64,000 bases of DNA from assembly GCA_021651055.1 (NCBI GenBank), contig JAJHOH010000001.1:1054001-1118000 (forward strand). Direction: 5' to 3'. Positions 41,256 to 51,161 of this stretch are shown piece after piece. The notes beneath the pieces are model-generated. The model was not told where the DNA came from. It made no database searches and saw nothing but the letters and a program-made list of their open reading frames with translations. Source of the stretch: Candidatus Manganitrophus morganii. GTDB taxonomy: Bacteria > Nitrospirota > Nitrospiria > SBBL01 > Manganitrophaceae. The stretch's first letter is position 1; every line of letters begins with the position of its first letter. Both the position numbers and the translations under genes were made by a program.

Positions 41256-41564
41256 CTACCCGGCGACCTCCACCTCGTAAAGCAGGCGGTCTTCCGCAGA
41301 GAATTTCCAGCCGTACCGGCATTCGAATTCGATCGAATACCGCCCGGACTTTACGGGGACGAACTCAAAATAATGCATCCCGATGTCGTTGGTCCGGACG
41401 TGCCGCGTCCGCTCGTATTCGTCACTGATGAGCTTGAGAACGGCGGCGTCGAACGTCGGTACATACCGGCTTCCTCGGGTACGATCTTCCCAGATACGGA
41501 TTTTGAACGGCTCTCCGACCTTGGCATGGATCTTTTTGATTTCGGTTTGGATTTGCTCCGCCAT
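41256..41564 (-). CDS. Small beta-rich hypothetical protein
   Basis: A 102-residue protein without signal peptide or membrane segment. It is beta-strand rich, with a central MHYFEFVPVKSGRYSIEFECRYGW. The G-x-Y-F-x-F plus late aromatic loop faintly recalls chagasin/immunoglobulin-type small inhibitors, but the diagnostic NPTTG loop is absent. It lies 43 bp upstream of the tRNA on the same strand. Confidence 0.55.
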   Translation of the reverse strand: MAEQIQTEIKKIHAKVGEPFKIRIWEDRTRGSRYVPTFDAAVLKLISDEYERTRHVRTNDIGMHYFEFVPVKSGRYSIEFECRYGWKFSAEDRLLYEVEVAG

Positions 41565-41849
41565 CTTCGTCGTCCACTCGAATAAACGATCAACTGAGCG
41601 GTACTTTAAACGAAATTGCTTTCCTTTGTCAACGGCTTTTCTCCTGAAGCCTCGGATGGATGTATAAACTCTGCTCAGTCGTTTCCGGCCCTTCTTGTCG
41701 GTTTGCGCAGAAAGTCGGCACTCTTACACATCCAGATTCCGTCGTTCCCAAAAAACCTCAAAAGAAGCGCTCCCAGACATGGCCCTCTTCTTGCTCTTTC
41801 ATTGTTCTATCAATTTTATGTCCAGACACTGTAGAGAAAGGAATGCAGA

Positions 41850-42446
41850 ATGAGAAAAAGTGCTTTGTTCCTACTTTTGCTTTTGCTTAGCGCGGCACCG
41901 TCGTTTGCGCAAATGGAGGACCGGGGAGGACCGGGCGATTTCAGTACCCCTCCCGGAACCGATTCGGATCCGTTCGGCACCCCGCCATCGACTGCTCCGG
42001 ATCCCGGAGATCGAGGCGGCGTGGATCCCTGTCCTCCCGGATCAACGGCGCCCGATGTCAATCCAGGCGACCGAGGCGGTCTGGGAGAGCCGGGGGCACC
42101 GGGCGACCGCCAGCTCGAACAACGCGAATTGCCGCCGGGAAGCGTTCCTCCGAACCCGCCCGGAAGTGTCCCGTCCGACCCTCCAGGAAGTCTTCCCTCC
42201 AACCCGCCGGGGAGCATTCCGCCAAACCCGCAAGGGAGTGTGCCCGGAGATCAGGGAGGGAGCTTCGGTCAGCCGGACCCCGGAAATCAGGATCAATTTG
42301 GAATGACCGATTGTCCTCCGGGAACCGATCAGGGAGGAGGACTGGATCAGCGCGACGGATTGGGTGGCCAGCCCGGCCAGGATATTCCGGGGTCTGAACG
42401 AGAGACCCCGCCCCCGCTTCTTCCTCCTGCGGGCGGAGTCCAGTAG
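41850..42446 (+). CDS. Secreted Pro/Gly-rich repeat protein
   Basis: A 198-residue protein with a clear signal peptide (ending PSFAQ) after AGAAAGGAATGCAG. The mature part is almost all Pro, Gly, Ser, Asp and Gln, including five tandem units of the type PPGS(V/L/I)P-x-x-P (about 95-135). It is expected to be disordered or extended, possibly a wall or matrix component. No enzymatic motif. Confidence 0.65.
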   Translation: MRKSALFLLLLLLSAAPSFAQMEDRGGPGDFSTPPGTDSDPFGTPPSTAPDPGDRGGVDPCPPGSTAPDVNPGDRGGLGEPGAPGDRQLEQRELPPGSVPPNPPGSVPSDPPGSLPSNPPGSIPPNPQGSVPGDQGGSFGQPDPGNQDQFGMTDCPPGTDQGGGLDQRDGLGGQPGQDIPGSERETPPPLLPPAGGVQ

Positions 42447-42455
42447 ACCTAAATA

Positions 42456-42528
42456 CGTGAGGCGTCGGAGGCAGGTCAGAAGATCTTAAAATCTTCTACC
42501 CCCCAAGCCTGCCACCCGACGCCTCACG
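42456..42528. terminator. Long bidirectional hairpin between convergent genes
   Basis: CGTGAGGCGTCGG (42456-42468) pairs with CCGACGCCTCACG (42516-42528), extended by GGCAGG/CCTGCC, with an inner AGAAGAT/ATCTTCT hairpin. It separates two convergent genes and probably ends both transcripts, though T-tracts are weak. Confidence 0.65.
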
Positions 42529-42536
42529 CTTTCGAA

Positions 42537-43154
42537 TTATCTGTCCGAGACCGCTTCGATCGGCGCCTGTGGGACAAGGTTCCGATCCGACTGGGAGCGA
42601 AGCCACCCCTCGACAACGAAGAGCTCTCCCCCGGCCTTTCGATTCTCCACCCGATTCGTGACCGGGTTGTATGCCAATTGGCCTCTACCTGCCGGGGAGA
42701 AATTCTGTTCGACAAATTCGATATGATCTTCGGCCACCCGTGTGATAATCGCGACATGGCCGTAAGGGCCTCCCTGGAAAGCGAGAATGTCGTCCGGCCT
42801 CGGCGCCACCTGCCCGCCGTTCTCGAAGGCGTCGAGCCCCTTTTTGTCGGCAGTCTTAAAATAAGTATTCGCATTGCCGTTCCAACGTTTTCCCATCATC
42901 CCTTCCCGGGTCTCCATTCCCTTCACCAGATGATAGAAGCGCCTGACATATTCCACGCACTGATACTGTAATCCGTAAGTCGCCCGACCGCCGCAGCTCT
43001 CGTCGGGAGTCATAATATTCGACCGGGCGGGGACGCCGGCATGAGTGGCAAGGGTGGTCCCGCAGGGAGCGACTTCCATGCTCCCGCCGGTGGACGCCAT
43101 TCCTGCCGTCAAGATAACCAGGGTGGAGAAGGTCAAGATCGAGCGCTTCATCAT
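42537..43154 (-). CDS. Secreted CHAP-domain peptidase/amidase
   Basis: A protein of 205 residues with a signal peptide, starting at ATG 43154 seven bases after GGAGG. The CHAP domain has the catalytic Cys in YQCVEYVRRFY and the His in GPYGHVAIITRV, followed by VEQNFS. Such domains cleave peptidoglycan peptides or glutathionyl amides. It is likely a periplasmic cell-wall amidase. Confidence 0.85.
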   Translation of the reverse strand: MMKRSILTFSTLVILTAGMASTGGSMEVAPCGTTLATHAGVPARSNIMTPDESCGGRATYGLQYQCVEYVRRFYHLVKGMETREGMMGKRWNGNANTYFKTADKKGLDAFENGGQVAPRPDDILAFQGGPYGHVAIITRVAEDHIEFVEQNFSPAGRGQLAYNPVTNRVENRKAGGELFVVEGWLRSQSDRNLVPQAPIEAVSDR

Positions 43155-43294
43155 CAATGTTCCTCCGATATGGATGTTCTCGGAACATTAAAAAAGAAGT
43201 ATCGAAATATTGCAATGGGGAAAGATGTCTTCGGGGAATAATTTCAGGAAATTAAGGAGGGGAGAGGGGCGATCTAGGGTGGTTTCCCAATCGG

Positions 43295-43627
43295 TCAGGA
43301 AGGCTGTCGGGGACGCATCATCAGGAAGTTGACCGCGATGAAGCCCCCCATCGCCCCCCCGGTCGCCGCCCCGATCAATCCCTGTTCGGGACCGGCGATC
43401 AAAAGGGCCAGCAGTCCCCCCAACAACGCGCCGACGACGATGAAAAGGAAGAAACGCCGGCCGCCGAGACGCCAGACGACCATGCCAATGAGGGCGCCGA
43501 TCGTGGCGGCGAGGATGATCCAGAACGGTCCGCCGATGAACGATCCGATCAACCCTCCGGTGACGCCGGTAACCAGCATCCCGGGAAAGGAGGTATGAAG
43601 CGTATTTAAAACAGTCTTGGCCAACAT
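43295..43627 (-). CDS. Gly-zipper membrane protein
   Basis: A 110-residue membrane protein with three or four hydrophobic segments rich in GxxxG (VTGGLIGSFIGGPFW, GALLGGLLALLI, GAATGGAMGGFIA). No family recognised. It sits 32 bp after the acyltransferase gene on the same strand. Confidence 0.6.
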   Translation of the reverse strand: MLAKTVLNTLHTSFPGMLVTGVTGGLIGSFIGGPFWIILAATIGALIGMVVWRLGGRRFFLFIVVGALLGGLLALLIAGPEQGLIGAATGGAMGGFIAVNFLMMRPRQPS

Positions 43628-43659
43628 AGGCGCAGGTTATCAAATCGACGAGGGGTGAG

Positions 43660-44367
43660 TCAATTTGTTTTTACGGAAACCGACGCGGTTCGATCGACTC
43701 CGAAATGACCCTCCGAAACGGCGGCCATTTCGTTGAGCCGCTTCTCGACTTCCAGACGGTATTCCTCCAGCTCCTGGCGGCGCGACTCCCTTGAAACCGC
43801 CATGGGGGTGTCCGACCAAACGGTCACCCGCGAGAAAGGAAAAACCAACGCAAGCTTGCACCAGCTCTTTTGAAAAAGATGTTGCCGCGATCCCCATGAG
43901 CGAATCTTGATGATCGGATAGCCGGTCTTTCGGGCAAGGAGGATGATCCCCGGCTTGGCGATCCGTCCCGGCGGGCGAGGGCCGTCGCAGACGATGATCC
44001 CGACCGCCTTTTCTTTAAGGACGAAATCGGTCAGCAGATCGAGCGCCTCTTTTCCCCCTTTGGAGCTGGAGCCGCGAAGAACGGTGAAGCCGAATTTTTC
44101 GATCAGATACGCGGCGAGCGCCCCGTCTTTGCTTTGGCTGACGATCGTCGCGATTTTCCGTCTTTTGGCGAACGAGATCAGAAAATAGAAATTGAACAGC
44201 ATATCCTGATGCCACCAGGTCAGCAGGACCGGCCGGTCGTCATTCAGACAATCGAGGAGAGGGCCCTTCACCTCCACCCGGCAGGTCCAGCGATAGAGAT
44301 GGACGAAGAACCAGGCGAAGCAATAGGCCAGACGGAAAAGGATTTTCTCAAGAAACAATTTCGGCAC
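43660..44367 (-). CDS. Lysophospholipid acyltransferase family protein (DUF374)
   Basis: A 235-residue inner-membrane-associated protein. It contains RPVLLTWWHQDML (the DUF374 form of the acyltransferase HxxxxD box, here H then D two apart), SQSKDGALAAYLIEKFG, RGSSSKGGKEAL and VCDGPRPPGRIAKPGIILLA, all hallmarks of DUF374 proteins related to lipid A acyltransferases. Role in lipid or lipid A modification is inferred. Confidence 0.8.
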   Translation of the reverse strand: MPKLFLEKILFRLAYCFAWFFVHLYRWTCRVEVKGPLLDCLNDDRPVLLTWWHQDMLFNFYFLISFAKRRKIATIVSQSKDGALAAYLIEKFGFTVLRGSSSKGGKEALDLLTDFVLKEKAVGIIVCDGPRPPGRIAKPGIILLARKTGYPIIKIRSWGSRQHLFQKSWCKLALVFPFSRVTVWSDTPMAVSRESRRQELEEYRLEVEKRLNEMAAVSEGHFGVDRTASVSVKTN

Positions 44368-44460
44368 GAAGGCTCCCGGAGTTTGTTCAATCGCCGTGTC
44401 ATTCTACAAGATCAATGCGAAGAACTCAAACAAGATTGCGCGTTGCTCCTTACCCTCCCT

Positions 44461-46542
44461 TCATTGAAATCCCCTCAGCCGGAGGCTGTTCCAAATCACC
44501 AGCAAGCTGCTGGCAATCATCGCCAGAGCGGCGAGGACCGGTTGGAGCATCCCGGCCATCGCAAAGCCGACGCCGATGATGTTGTAGAAGAAAGCCCAGA
44601 AAAGATTTTGTTTGATCGTGCGTGAAGCCCTTTTTGTAAAACGGATCAGCCAGGCGATTCTTCGAAGATCGGTCTGGACGAGGCTGACGTCGGCGGTTTC
44701 TTTCGCAACATCGCTCCCCGATCCGATGGCGACGCCGATGTCGGCCTCGGCAAGGGCGGCGGCATCGTTGATTCCATCGCCGACCATCGCGACGGCCGCT
44801 CCTCTTTTTTTCACCCGGCCGATCTCTTCGCATTTTTCATGGGGAAGCCGCTCGGCATGGATGGCGCACCCGGGGAGACGTTTTCCGATCTCTTCGGCTG
44901 CTTGTTTTTGATCTCCGCTCAACAGGTGGACGGAAAAGCCCTCCTTCCGGAGAAGAGAGACCGCCTCCGCCGACTCCGTGCGAAGACGATCACCAAAAAC
45001 GAAAGCCCCATGAACCCTTCCCTCCCATCCGCAAAAGACGAGACTCTTCCCCGCCGAAGCGGCGCAGCGGCTCTCTTCCTCCAGGAGTGAGTCGAAGAGA
45101 AGGCCATTCTCCTTCATCCACCGCCGGCTTCCGAGCCAAACCCATTTCCCGTCGCCGTCGATCTTCACCTGGCCCGTTATGCCGAGGCCGGGGTGGTTTT
45201 TGAATCCGGCCGTCGGATAGAGCGGGATCCCCCGCTCCATGCCGGCGGCAGCAAGCGATCGGGCCAGCAGATGCTCCGACGGCTGCGCCAAGGAGGCGCC
45301 GACGGCCAGAAGGGGCTCCGGACGGACGCTCCCCCACGCGGGAAGGAGAATCGAGAGAAGAATCGGCTTTCCCTCGGTGAGGGTTCCGGTTTTATCGAAG
45401 AAAAGGGTAGATACCTTCGGCAAGACTTCAAAGACACGGCTCGACCGGATCAAAATCCCCTCTCGCGCCGCCCGGCCGATTCCGACCGAGATCACCATCG
45501 GCGTCGCCAACCCCAAGGCGCAGGGACAGGCGACGAGGAGAACGGCGAGTGAATTGAAGAGGGCCGCCGTCCCACCGGCCCGCCGCCACCAGAACAGGGC
45601 GGTTCCGGCCGCGCAGAGGAGCACCACCGGGATGAAGAACGAGGAGATGCGATCGGCCATCCGCGCCATCTCCCCGCGCGCCTGCTGCGCCTTTCCCATC
45701 AAAGAGATCATCTGGCTGAAAAGTGACCCGGCCAGCGGGGCGGTCGCGCGGATCATCAGAGGGGCCTCTCCATTCAGCGTGGCGGCATAAACCCGGTCTC
45801 CTATCCCCTTCTCGACCGGGCGCGCCTCGCCGGTCAGCATCGACTCATCGACCAGCGCCCCTTCCGTCGCGCCTCCTTCGATCACCGCTCCATCAACCGG
45901 GATCTGTTCTCCCGGACGGACCCGGAGGATCTCTCCCATTTGGACGGCTTCGGCCGGCTTTCGAATTTCTCTGCCGCCGATCAGAACCGTTGCCGTCGGC
46001 GGGGAAAGGGAGAGGAGCCGCTTGATCCCGTCGGCCGCCTGCGCGCGGGCGGTCGCTTCGAGAAACCGGCCGAGGGTCACCAGTACCAGAATCATCGCTC
46101 CGATATCGAAATAGACCCCTTCCTCTCCGGTCAGCCAGGCGAAGGTCGAGTAGAGGTACGCCGCGCCGGCCCCCAGGGCGATCAGGCTATCCATCCCGAA
46201 CGCGAGGCGCTTCGCCTCTTGAAGAAGGCCCCTGAAAAAAGGAACCCCGAGAAGAAACGTCAACGGCGTTGCGTGAAGAAAAAGAAGAAGATGAAACGAA
46301 GGGATCACCTCCCGCGGGATCGCTTTTCCGTAGAGGAGAAGACTGAAGGTCATGATGTTCATGGAGAGGAGCGCGCCGAGCGCCAGCCGGGCAAGGAGAA
46401 AAGCGGCTTCGCCCCCCTCCCCCTGCTCGCCGACGATCCGGAAAGCAAGCCGGCAGCCGTAACAACAAAAGGGGTCGGGATCGGATCGGCCGGAGCGGAT
46501 CGGCAGCCGGCAATGCCGGCAATGGAGCGGTCTCTTCATCAA
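44461..46542 (-). CDS. CcoI/CopA-like copper-transporting P-type ATPase
   Basis: A P1B-type ATPase of 693 residues. The N-terminus has CRHC and CCYGC cysteine pairs (a metal-binding domain typical of FixI/CcoI-type pumps) instead of a GMTCxxC domain. The membrane CPC motif is [10 protein letters not shown], the phosphorylation site DKTGT, the hinge [10 protein letters not shown], and the HP dipeptide appears as SEHLLA. CcoI-type pumps supply copper for cbb3 oxidase assembly. The overlapping upstream TauE/DsbD-like gene (4 bp, ATGA) is the usual companion in cco clusters; no oxidase genes lie in the window. Confidence 0.88.
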   Translation of the reverse strand: MMKRPLHCRHCRLPIRSGRSDPDPFCCYGCRLAFRIVGEQGEGGEAAFLLARLALGALLSMNIMTFSLLLYGKAIPREVIPSFHLLLFLHATPLTFLLGVPFFRGLLQEAKRLAFGMDSLIALGAGAAYLYSTFAWLTGEEGVYFDIGAMILVLVTLGRFLEATARAQAADGIKRLLSLSPPTATVLIGGREIRKPAEAVQMGEILRVRPGEQIPVDGAVIEGGATEGALVDESMLTGEARPVEKGIGDRVYAATLNGEAPLMIRATAPLAGSLFSQMISLMGKAQQARGEMARMADRISSFFIPVVLLCAAGTALFWWRRAGGTAALFNSLAVLLVACPCALGLATPMVISVGIGRAAREGILIRSSRVFEVLPKVSTLFFDKTGTLTEGKPILLSILLPAWGSVRPEPLLAVGASLAQPSEHLLARSLAAAGMERGIPLYPTAGFKNHPGLGITGQVKIDGDGKWVWLGSRRWMKENGLLFDSLLEEESRCAASAGKSLVFCGWEGRVHGAFVFGDRLRTESAEAVSLLRKEGFSVHLLSGDQKQAAEEIGKRLPGCAIHAERLPHEKCEEIGRVKKRGAAVAMVGDGINDAAALAEADIGVAIGSGSDVAKETADVSLVQTDLRRIAWLIRFTKRASRTIKQNLFWAFFYNIIGVGFAMAGMLQPVLAALAMIASSLLVIWNSLRLRGFQ

Positions 46543-47192
46543 AACCTCCCCTCATGTCCGGGATGAAACGGGATGAATGCACGCAATAGTGTGATCACCC
46601 CCAGGATCAACAGGAAGAGGGTTCCCGCCGAGATGAATCGGGCGCGAACAGCGGGAGAAAAAAAAGAGAGCAGCTTGGCCGAAAAGAGAAGCGCCGGGAC
46701 GGTTCCCAATCCGAAGCTGATCATCGTGAAGAGCCCGGCCGAAACCGATCCGGTGCTCGCCGCCTTTGCGGCGAAAGCGTAGACCAATGAGCAAGGGAGA
46801 AGACCATGAAAGATCCCAAAGCAGAAGGAGGCCGCCCACCCCTCTCTCCCCTTCACCCACCCGAAGAGCGAAGCGAAGATCCCCGCCAGAAACGGGAGCC
46901 CCTTTCCCGGGGAGAAAAAAAGCGCCATCACCGAAATCCAGATGATCACACTCCCGGTCATGAGCGACAGCAGCCGCTGCGTCCCGAGCAGCAAGGTTCC
47001 AAACGCCCCGAACAGCGCGCCGACGGAGAGGTAGGTTCCAATCCGCCCGCCATGGTAGAGGAGGAGGTGAACCGTCCGACCGCGAGAACTTCCCATCCAT
47101 GCATGGTGCATCCCCGCGATGCCGCCGCACATCCCGACGCAATGGAAAGAGGCGGCCAGGCTGATCAGGAACAATGCCAGGTATTCGATCAC
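46539..47192 (-). CDS. TauE/SafE - DsbD-like membrane protein of cytochrome oxidase biogenesis type
   Basis: A six-helix membrane protein of about 217 residues from a GTG at 47192 (GGGAG 5 bases before); an ATG at 47216 would add eight residues. It has the conserved [10 protein letters not shown] near the first helix and [14 protein letters not shown] in the fourth, the paired cysteines of the DsbD_2/CcoH-like group. Overlap with the P-type ATPase suggests joint copper handling. Confidence 0.8.
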   Translation of the reverse strand: MIEYLALFLISLAASFHCVGMCGGIAGMHHAWMGSSRGRTVHLLLYHGGRIGTYLSVGALFGAFGTLLLGTQRLLSLMTGSVIIWISVMALFFSPGKGLPFLAGIFASLFGWVKGREGWAASFCFGIFHGLLPCSLVYAFAAKAASTGSVSAGLFTMISFGLGTVPALLFSAKLLSFFSPAVRARFISAGTLFLLILGVITLLRAFIPFHPGHEGRF

Positions 47193-47305
47193 TTTTTCTC
47201 CCAAAGAACGGTGCACGGCAGCGGAAGATCAAACCGGAGAACGGTCCCTCGACGCGCCGAACGGACGACCGTATGAAAACGCAACTTTCGTACCGCTTTT
47301 CTTGA

Positions 47306-47363
47306 GCACGTGTCGACGTGCCGTGGGACAGGGATTGAATAAAAAAAAGAGCTATGCTACGAT
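47306..47363 (+). promoter_or_regulatory. Operator-like palindrome and sigma-70 promoter of the GGDEF gene
   Basis: GCACGT-GTCG-ACGTGC (47306-47321) is a perfect palindrome. Just downstream TTGAAT (47335-47340), a 17-bp A-rich spacer and TACGAT (47358-47363) form a plausible promoter about 105 bp before the ATG at 47475. Confidence 0.5.
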
Positions 47364-47474
47364 CTGCCTGGACGTTTTAAGAAGTGGTGGTTCTGCCTCG
47401 GTTTTTCCTCTGTATTTTCGCTCTTTGTTTCCTCGTTCGTACGTCAGCTTGATTACATTTCCAGGAATCCGCCG

Positions 47475-48236
47475 ATGCAATTAGACAGATCGGAAACAAG
47501 CTTGGAGACTCTCTTTGTTCTCGTGAGTCTCTTCCTCATTCTCTTGATCGGAGCCACCCCTTGGTGGGTTGATCTCTATCAAACCGGATCTTTCTTCCAA
47601 TCAAGAAGAGACCTCTTCTCGAATATTGTAAGCACCTCTTTAAATCTGGTCATGGTCTTTCTTCTGATTTATCTCTTTATCCAGCGGACCAAGCTGCAGC
47701 AATCCCGAACGATGGAGCTGCAACGGCTCTCCATGACCGACCACCTGACGGAAATCTACAACTCCCGCTTCTTCCATCACCGGCTCGGGAAAGAGGTGGA
47801 GCGGGCCAATCGCCAAAAAGAGGTCTTCTCCCTTCTCTTTCTCGATATCGACGGCTTTAAGAAATATAACGATTCTTATGGGCACGCGGCCGGCGATTCC
47901 GTTTTGAAAGAGGCCGGCCAGATTATCTTGCGGATGATCCGGGAGGGGGTCGATTGCGGGGCGCGCTACGGCGGGGATGAGTTCTCTGTGATCTTGATCG
48001 ATACCGATCTGGAGGCGGCGATGGAGATCGGCGAGCGGATCCGGCTCGCCTTCCATCAACATCGAAACGGGAACATCTCATTAAGTATGGGGGTGGCGGT
48101 TTTCAAACGGGGGGATACCCCCGAGCGGCTCTTGAAACGGGCCGACGACGCGATGTACCGGGCCAAGCGGAAGGGGGGGAATCGCATCGAGTCCGAATCG
48201 GGATGGACCTACTCCCGCTACGATAAAACCGCTTAA
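47475..48236 (+). CDS. Membrane diguanylate cyclase (GGDEF)
   Basis: A 253-residue protein: two membrane helices (14-33 and 53-70), then a GGDEF domain with DIDGFKKYNDSYGHAAGD and the active site RYGGDEF. The guanine-contacting Asn (KKYND) and Asp (GHAAGD) are canonical, so the product should be c-di-GMP rather than the hybrid cGAMP made by Hypr-type GGDEF proteins, which carry Ser at the latter position. The inhibitory I-site RxxD is absent (EGVD). RBS AGGAA. Confidence 0.88.
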   Translation: MQLDRSETSLETLFVLVSLFLILLIGATPWWVDLYQTGSFFQSRRDLFSNIVSTSLNLVMVFLLIYLFIQRTKLQQSRTMELQRLSMTDHLTEIYNSRFFHHRLGKEVERANRQKEVFSLLFLDIDGFKKYNDSYGHAAGDSVLKEAGQIILRMIREGVDCGARYGGDEFSVILIDTDLEAAMEIGERIRLAFHQHRNGNISLSMGVAVFKRGDTPERLLKRADDAMYRAKRKGGNRIESESGWTYSRYDKTA

Positions 48237-48291
48237 GAGAGGACCGCCCCCGAGAGATCGGGCCGATTCCCCTCCCCCGCAATGCCTTCCC

Positions 48292-49026
48292 TCAGGCCGC
48301 CTCGGATATCTCCCCCGTCACAATGAGCCGTTTGAACTGGTTGAGGCTTCGCTCCAACGCCTCCTCCGGGACATCACCGAACAGGCGGGCAAACGCCGCC
48401 CCCAAGAGGCTGTGCGCCGGATCATATTTGAGGAAGAGCCGGACACGCGTCCCGGCCCCGTTCGGGTCGGCTTCAAAACGAACCGAGATGATCTCCGCCT
48501 CTCCCCCTTCGCCCGCCCCCCAGCTGATCGCCGCGTTCGGATGATCTTCGATCAAATGCGCTTCCCATTCCAATTGGGTGCCGGTGCCGGGTCCGGCCAC
48601 CCAGTAGGAACGGCCGTTGTTCTCCTCGCGGACCGACTCAATCGTATCGAAAAATCGAGGGAGGTTTTGCAGGTTCTTCCATAGCGGATAAAGCGTCTCC
48701 GGCGGCAGATCGATGGTGATGCTCTTCTCCACTTCGATTGCACCACCGGCCGATTCCTCTTCTTTGAATCCCGCTCCTCCCCTCTCCTTCTCCGTCAGCT
48801 GTCGCTTCCCTGCCGTGTTCGCCCCGATCGCTTGATAGGCGTAACAGTGCCCCGTGACCCCGCGGTGCACCAGCGCCCCGCCGACAAGGGCCAATGCGAA
48901 ACCGGGCCACGTGCGACGTTTCAAGCCATAGGCAATGAGTCCTCCGCCGCCGACCGCCGAGAGCCATCGCTCCACCTTCCCGACATTGATATCATTGTTC
49001 ACCTGCTCCTCCGGATGTTCCGACAT
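48292..49026 (-). CDS. DUF2892 - SRPBCC protein
   Basis: A protein of 244 residues: an N-terminal DUF2892-like part with two short membrane helices (ERWLSAVGGGGLIAYGL, PGFALALVGGALVHRG), then an SRPBCC (polyketide-cyclase-like) domain (about 95-240) with EKSITIDLPPETLYPLWKNLQNLPRFF and SWGAGEGG. This fusion is common in stress-related loci; the ligand is unknown. It lies 59 bp after the SDR gene. Confidence 0.8.
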   Translation of the reverse strand: MSEHPEEQVNNDINVGKVERWLSAVGGGGLIAYGLKRRTWPGFALALVGGALVHRGVTGHCYAYQAIGANTAGKRQLTEKERGGAGFKEEESAGGAIEVEKSITIDLPPETLYPLWKNLQNLPRFFDTIESVREENNGRSYWVAGPGTGTQLEWEAHLIEDHPNAAISWGAGEGGEAEIISVRFEADPNGAGTRVRLFLKYDPAHSLLGAAFARLFGDVPEEALERSLNQFKRLIVTGEISEAA

Positions 49027-49085
49027 GCCATTCCTCCTCTGAACGAGATCGATTTTGTGAACCCTTCCGAAAATAGAATATTGCT

Positions 49086-49952
49086 TCAGGCATTGACCAC
49101 GACGCCGCCGTTGGGATGGAGCACCTGCCCCGCATAATACGAGGCGTCCTCCGAGGCGAGAAAGACATAACTCGGCGCCACTTCATCCGGCTCGCCGGCC
49201 CGCTCCATCGGCACATTGCTCCCGAATTCAGCGACATGCTGGGGCGATTTCGCCTCTGCCGGGATCAGCGGCGTCCAGATCGGACCGGGGGCGACCCCGT
49301 TGACCCGAATCCCCCGCGCGATGAGCGCCTGAGAGAGCGACCGAGTGAAAGCGACGATCGCCCCTTTTGTCGCCGAATAGTCGAGCAGGTGCGGGCTCCC
49401 TTTGTAGGCGGTGACCGAGGTGGTGTTGATGATGGCGCTCCCTTCTCTCAGGTGCGGGAGGGCCGCCTTGGTCACAAAAAAGTATGAAAAGATATTCGTC
49501 CGGAAGGTCCGCTCGAGTTGTTCGGCGCTGATCTTCTCGATCCCCTCCTGCGGGTGCTGTTCGGCGGCATTGTTCACCAGAATATCGAGATGGCCGAACC
49601 CCTTCACCGTTTCATCGACGATCCGACGGCAGAAGGCCTCCTCCCCGATATCCCCGGCCATCGTGATACAGCGGCGCCCTTCTTTTTCGATCAGGCGCCG
49701 GGTCTCCTCCGCATCTTGATGTTCGTTGAGATAGCTGATGGCGACATCGGCTCCTTCCTTCGCGTAGGCGATCGCCACCGCCCGGCCGATTCCGCTGTCG
49801 CCGCCGGTGATCAACGCCGCTTTCCCCTGCAGCTTGCCGCTTCCGCGATAACCCCGTTCCTTTGATTTCGGTTGCGGCGTCATCTCCGCTTCAATCCCCG
49901 GCTGGCGCTCCTGGCGCTGCGCCGGACGTTGCACTTTCCTTTTCTCTTCCAT
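49086..49952 (-). CDS. SDR oxidoreductase, YghA-like
   Basis: A 288-residue short-chain dehydrogenase: nucleotide site TGGDSGIG, NNAA motif, catalytic Ser/Tyr/Lys in TTSVTAYKGSPHLLDYSATKGA. The long polar N-terminal extension (1-45) is as in YghA/general-stress SDRs. Substrate not predictable. It is clustered with the SRPBCC and LigD-polymerase genes. Confidence 0.88.
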   Translation of the reverse strand: MEEKRKVQRPAQRQERQPGIEAEMTPQPKSKERGYRGSGKLQGKAALITGGDSGIGRAVAIAYAKEGADVAISYLNEHQDAEETRRLIEKEGRRCITMAGDIGEEAFCRRIVDETVKGFGHLDILVNNAAEQHPQEGIEKISAEQLERTFRTNIFSYFFVTKAALPHLREGSAIINTTSVTAYKGSPHLLDYSATKGAIVAFTRSLSQALIARGIRVNGVAPGPIWTPLIPAEAKSPQHVAEFGSNVPMERAGEPDEVAPSYVFLASEDASYYAGQVLHPNGGVVVNA

Positions 49953-50011
49953 CGCTCACTCCTCAAAAATTTCCAACGACGTAGTGTATGAGATAGATCA
50001 TTTGGATCCGA

Positions 50012-51070
50012 TCAGGCCGCCTGTTTTCCTTTCCTCATCGGACGGCCCGGAAGTCGTTGCCGATGATCGAAGAATCCGCTCCACCGATCCCTTTCGGTCT
50101 TCAATCGTTTCGGCACATTTCGAATTGTGAAATCGGCGATTCGCACCTCCTGATTGATCTCCTCCCAGGTGACCGGCATCGAAACCGTCGCCCCCCCTTT
50201 GGCCCGAGCGCTATAAGGTGCGATCACCGACTTCCCCCGCGCGTTCTGAAGCCAATCGACATAGACTTGTCCTTTTTTACGCGCCGACGGGGTCCGCGCG
50301 ACCGTCGCAATTTCCGGAACACGGAGGGCTACTTCGTTTGCAACCACTTCGGCGAACAATGCCACCGTATCGTAGTCGTAAATCGGCTCCAAAGGAAGAT
50401 AGAGATGGATCCCCGACGACCCGGAGGTCTTTGGATAAACGGAAAGGCCCCAGCCGCCGAAAACCGCGCGCGTCACCCGCGCCGTCCTCAATACGCTCTC
50501 CCAGGGAGCGCCGCCCGGATCGAGATCGATCACCAACCAATCGGGACGGTCGATTCGATCAACCGTCGAATGCCAGGGGTGATGCTCGATCGTCCCGAGA
50601 TTCACCAGGTGAAGGAGCGAGGCAAGCCCGGAGTAAACGGCGTAGTCGATCTCTCTCCCCTCTTCGTTCCGCATCCGGGCGCTCCGCAAGTAGCTCGGTG
50701 CGCTTTGAAGATCATGTTGGAAAAATTTCGGCGCGGCGATGCCGCGGGGATACCGCTGCAAAATGGCGGGCCGGTTTTGAAGAAAAGGATCGATGAACGG
50801 AAAAACGCGAATGTAATAGCAAAGCAACTCGAATTTGGTGATTCGCTCCGCCGGCCAGTAGACCCGCTCGAGATGGGTGAGGGCGACACGGGCGCCGTCG
50901 ATCTCGACGATCACATCGCCGGTGGGATTCTTCATGGAGAGAAATTCTTCAACCGTCAAAGGGGACCCTTCTGGAGGGGGGGTCCGCTTGATCCGGGCCG
51001 GCTTCACGGCAGGGACCGGCTCGGGCGTTTTTTCGAAATTTCGCTTTTTTCGGTAAGGCTTGAGTCCCAT
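50012..51070 (-). CDS. Stand-alone LigD-type DNA polymerase/primase
   Basis: A LigD polymerase-domain protein of about 352 residues from ATG 51070. The N-terminus GLKPYRKKRNFEKTPEP is the typical opening of a LigD phosphoesterase domain, but only this short stretch remains before a Pro-rich linker. The AEP polymerase domain has the metal-binding IDLDPG, SGSSGIHLYLPL and VYVDWLQNARGKSVIAPYSAR. No ligase domain follows. It should fill or prime double-strand break ends in NHEJ with a separate ligase and Ku, neither in the window. Confidence 0.85.
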   Translation of the reverse strand: MGLKPYRKKRNFEKTPEPVPAVKPARIKRTPPPEGSPLTVEEFLSMKNPTGDVIVEIDGARVALTHLERVYWPAERITKFELLCYYIRVFPFIDPFLQNRPAILQRYPRGIAAPKFFQHDLQSAPSYLRSARMRNEEGREIDYAVYSGLASLLHLVNLGTIEHHPWHSTVDRIDRPDWLVIDLDPGGAPWESVLRTARVTRAVFGGWGLSVYPKTSGSSGIHLYLPLEPIYDYDTVALFAEVVANEVALRVPEIATVARTPSARKKGQVYVDWLQNARGKSVIAPYSARAKGGATVSMPVTWEEINQEVRIADFTIRNVPKRLKTERDRWSGFFDHRQRLPGRPMRKGKQAA

Positions 51071-51161
51071 GGCGACCCGCTCAGAATGGTTGGACCGGAT
51101 GAAATCTTCCTTACATCCAGGATAGACCAAAGCAAGATCGGGGGGCAAGAGGAGGAAAACG

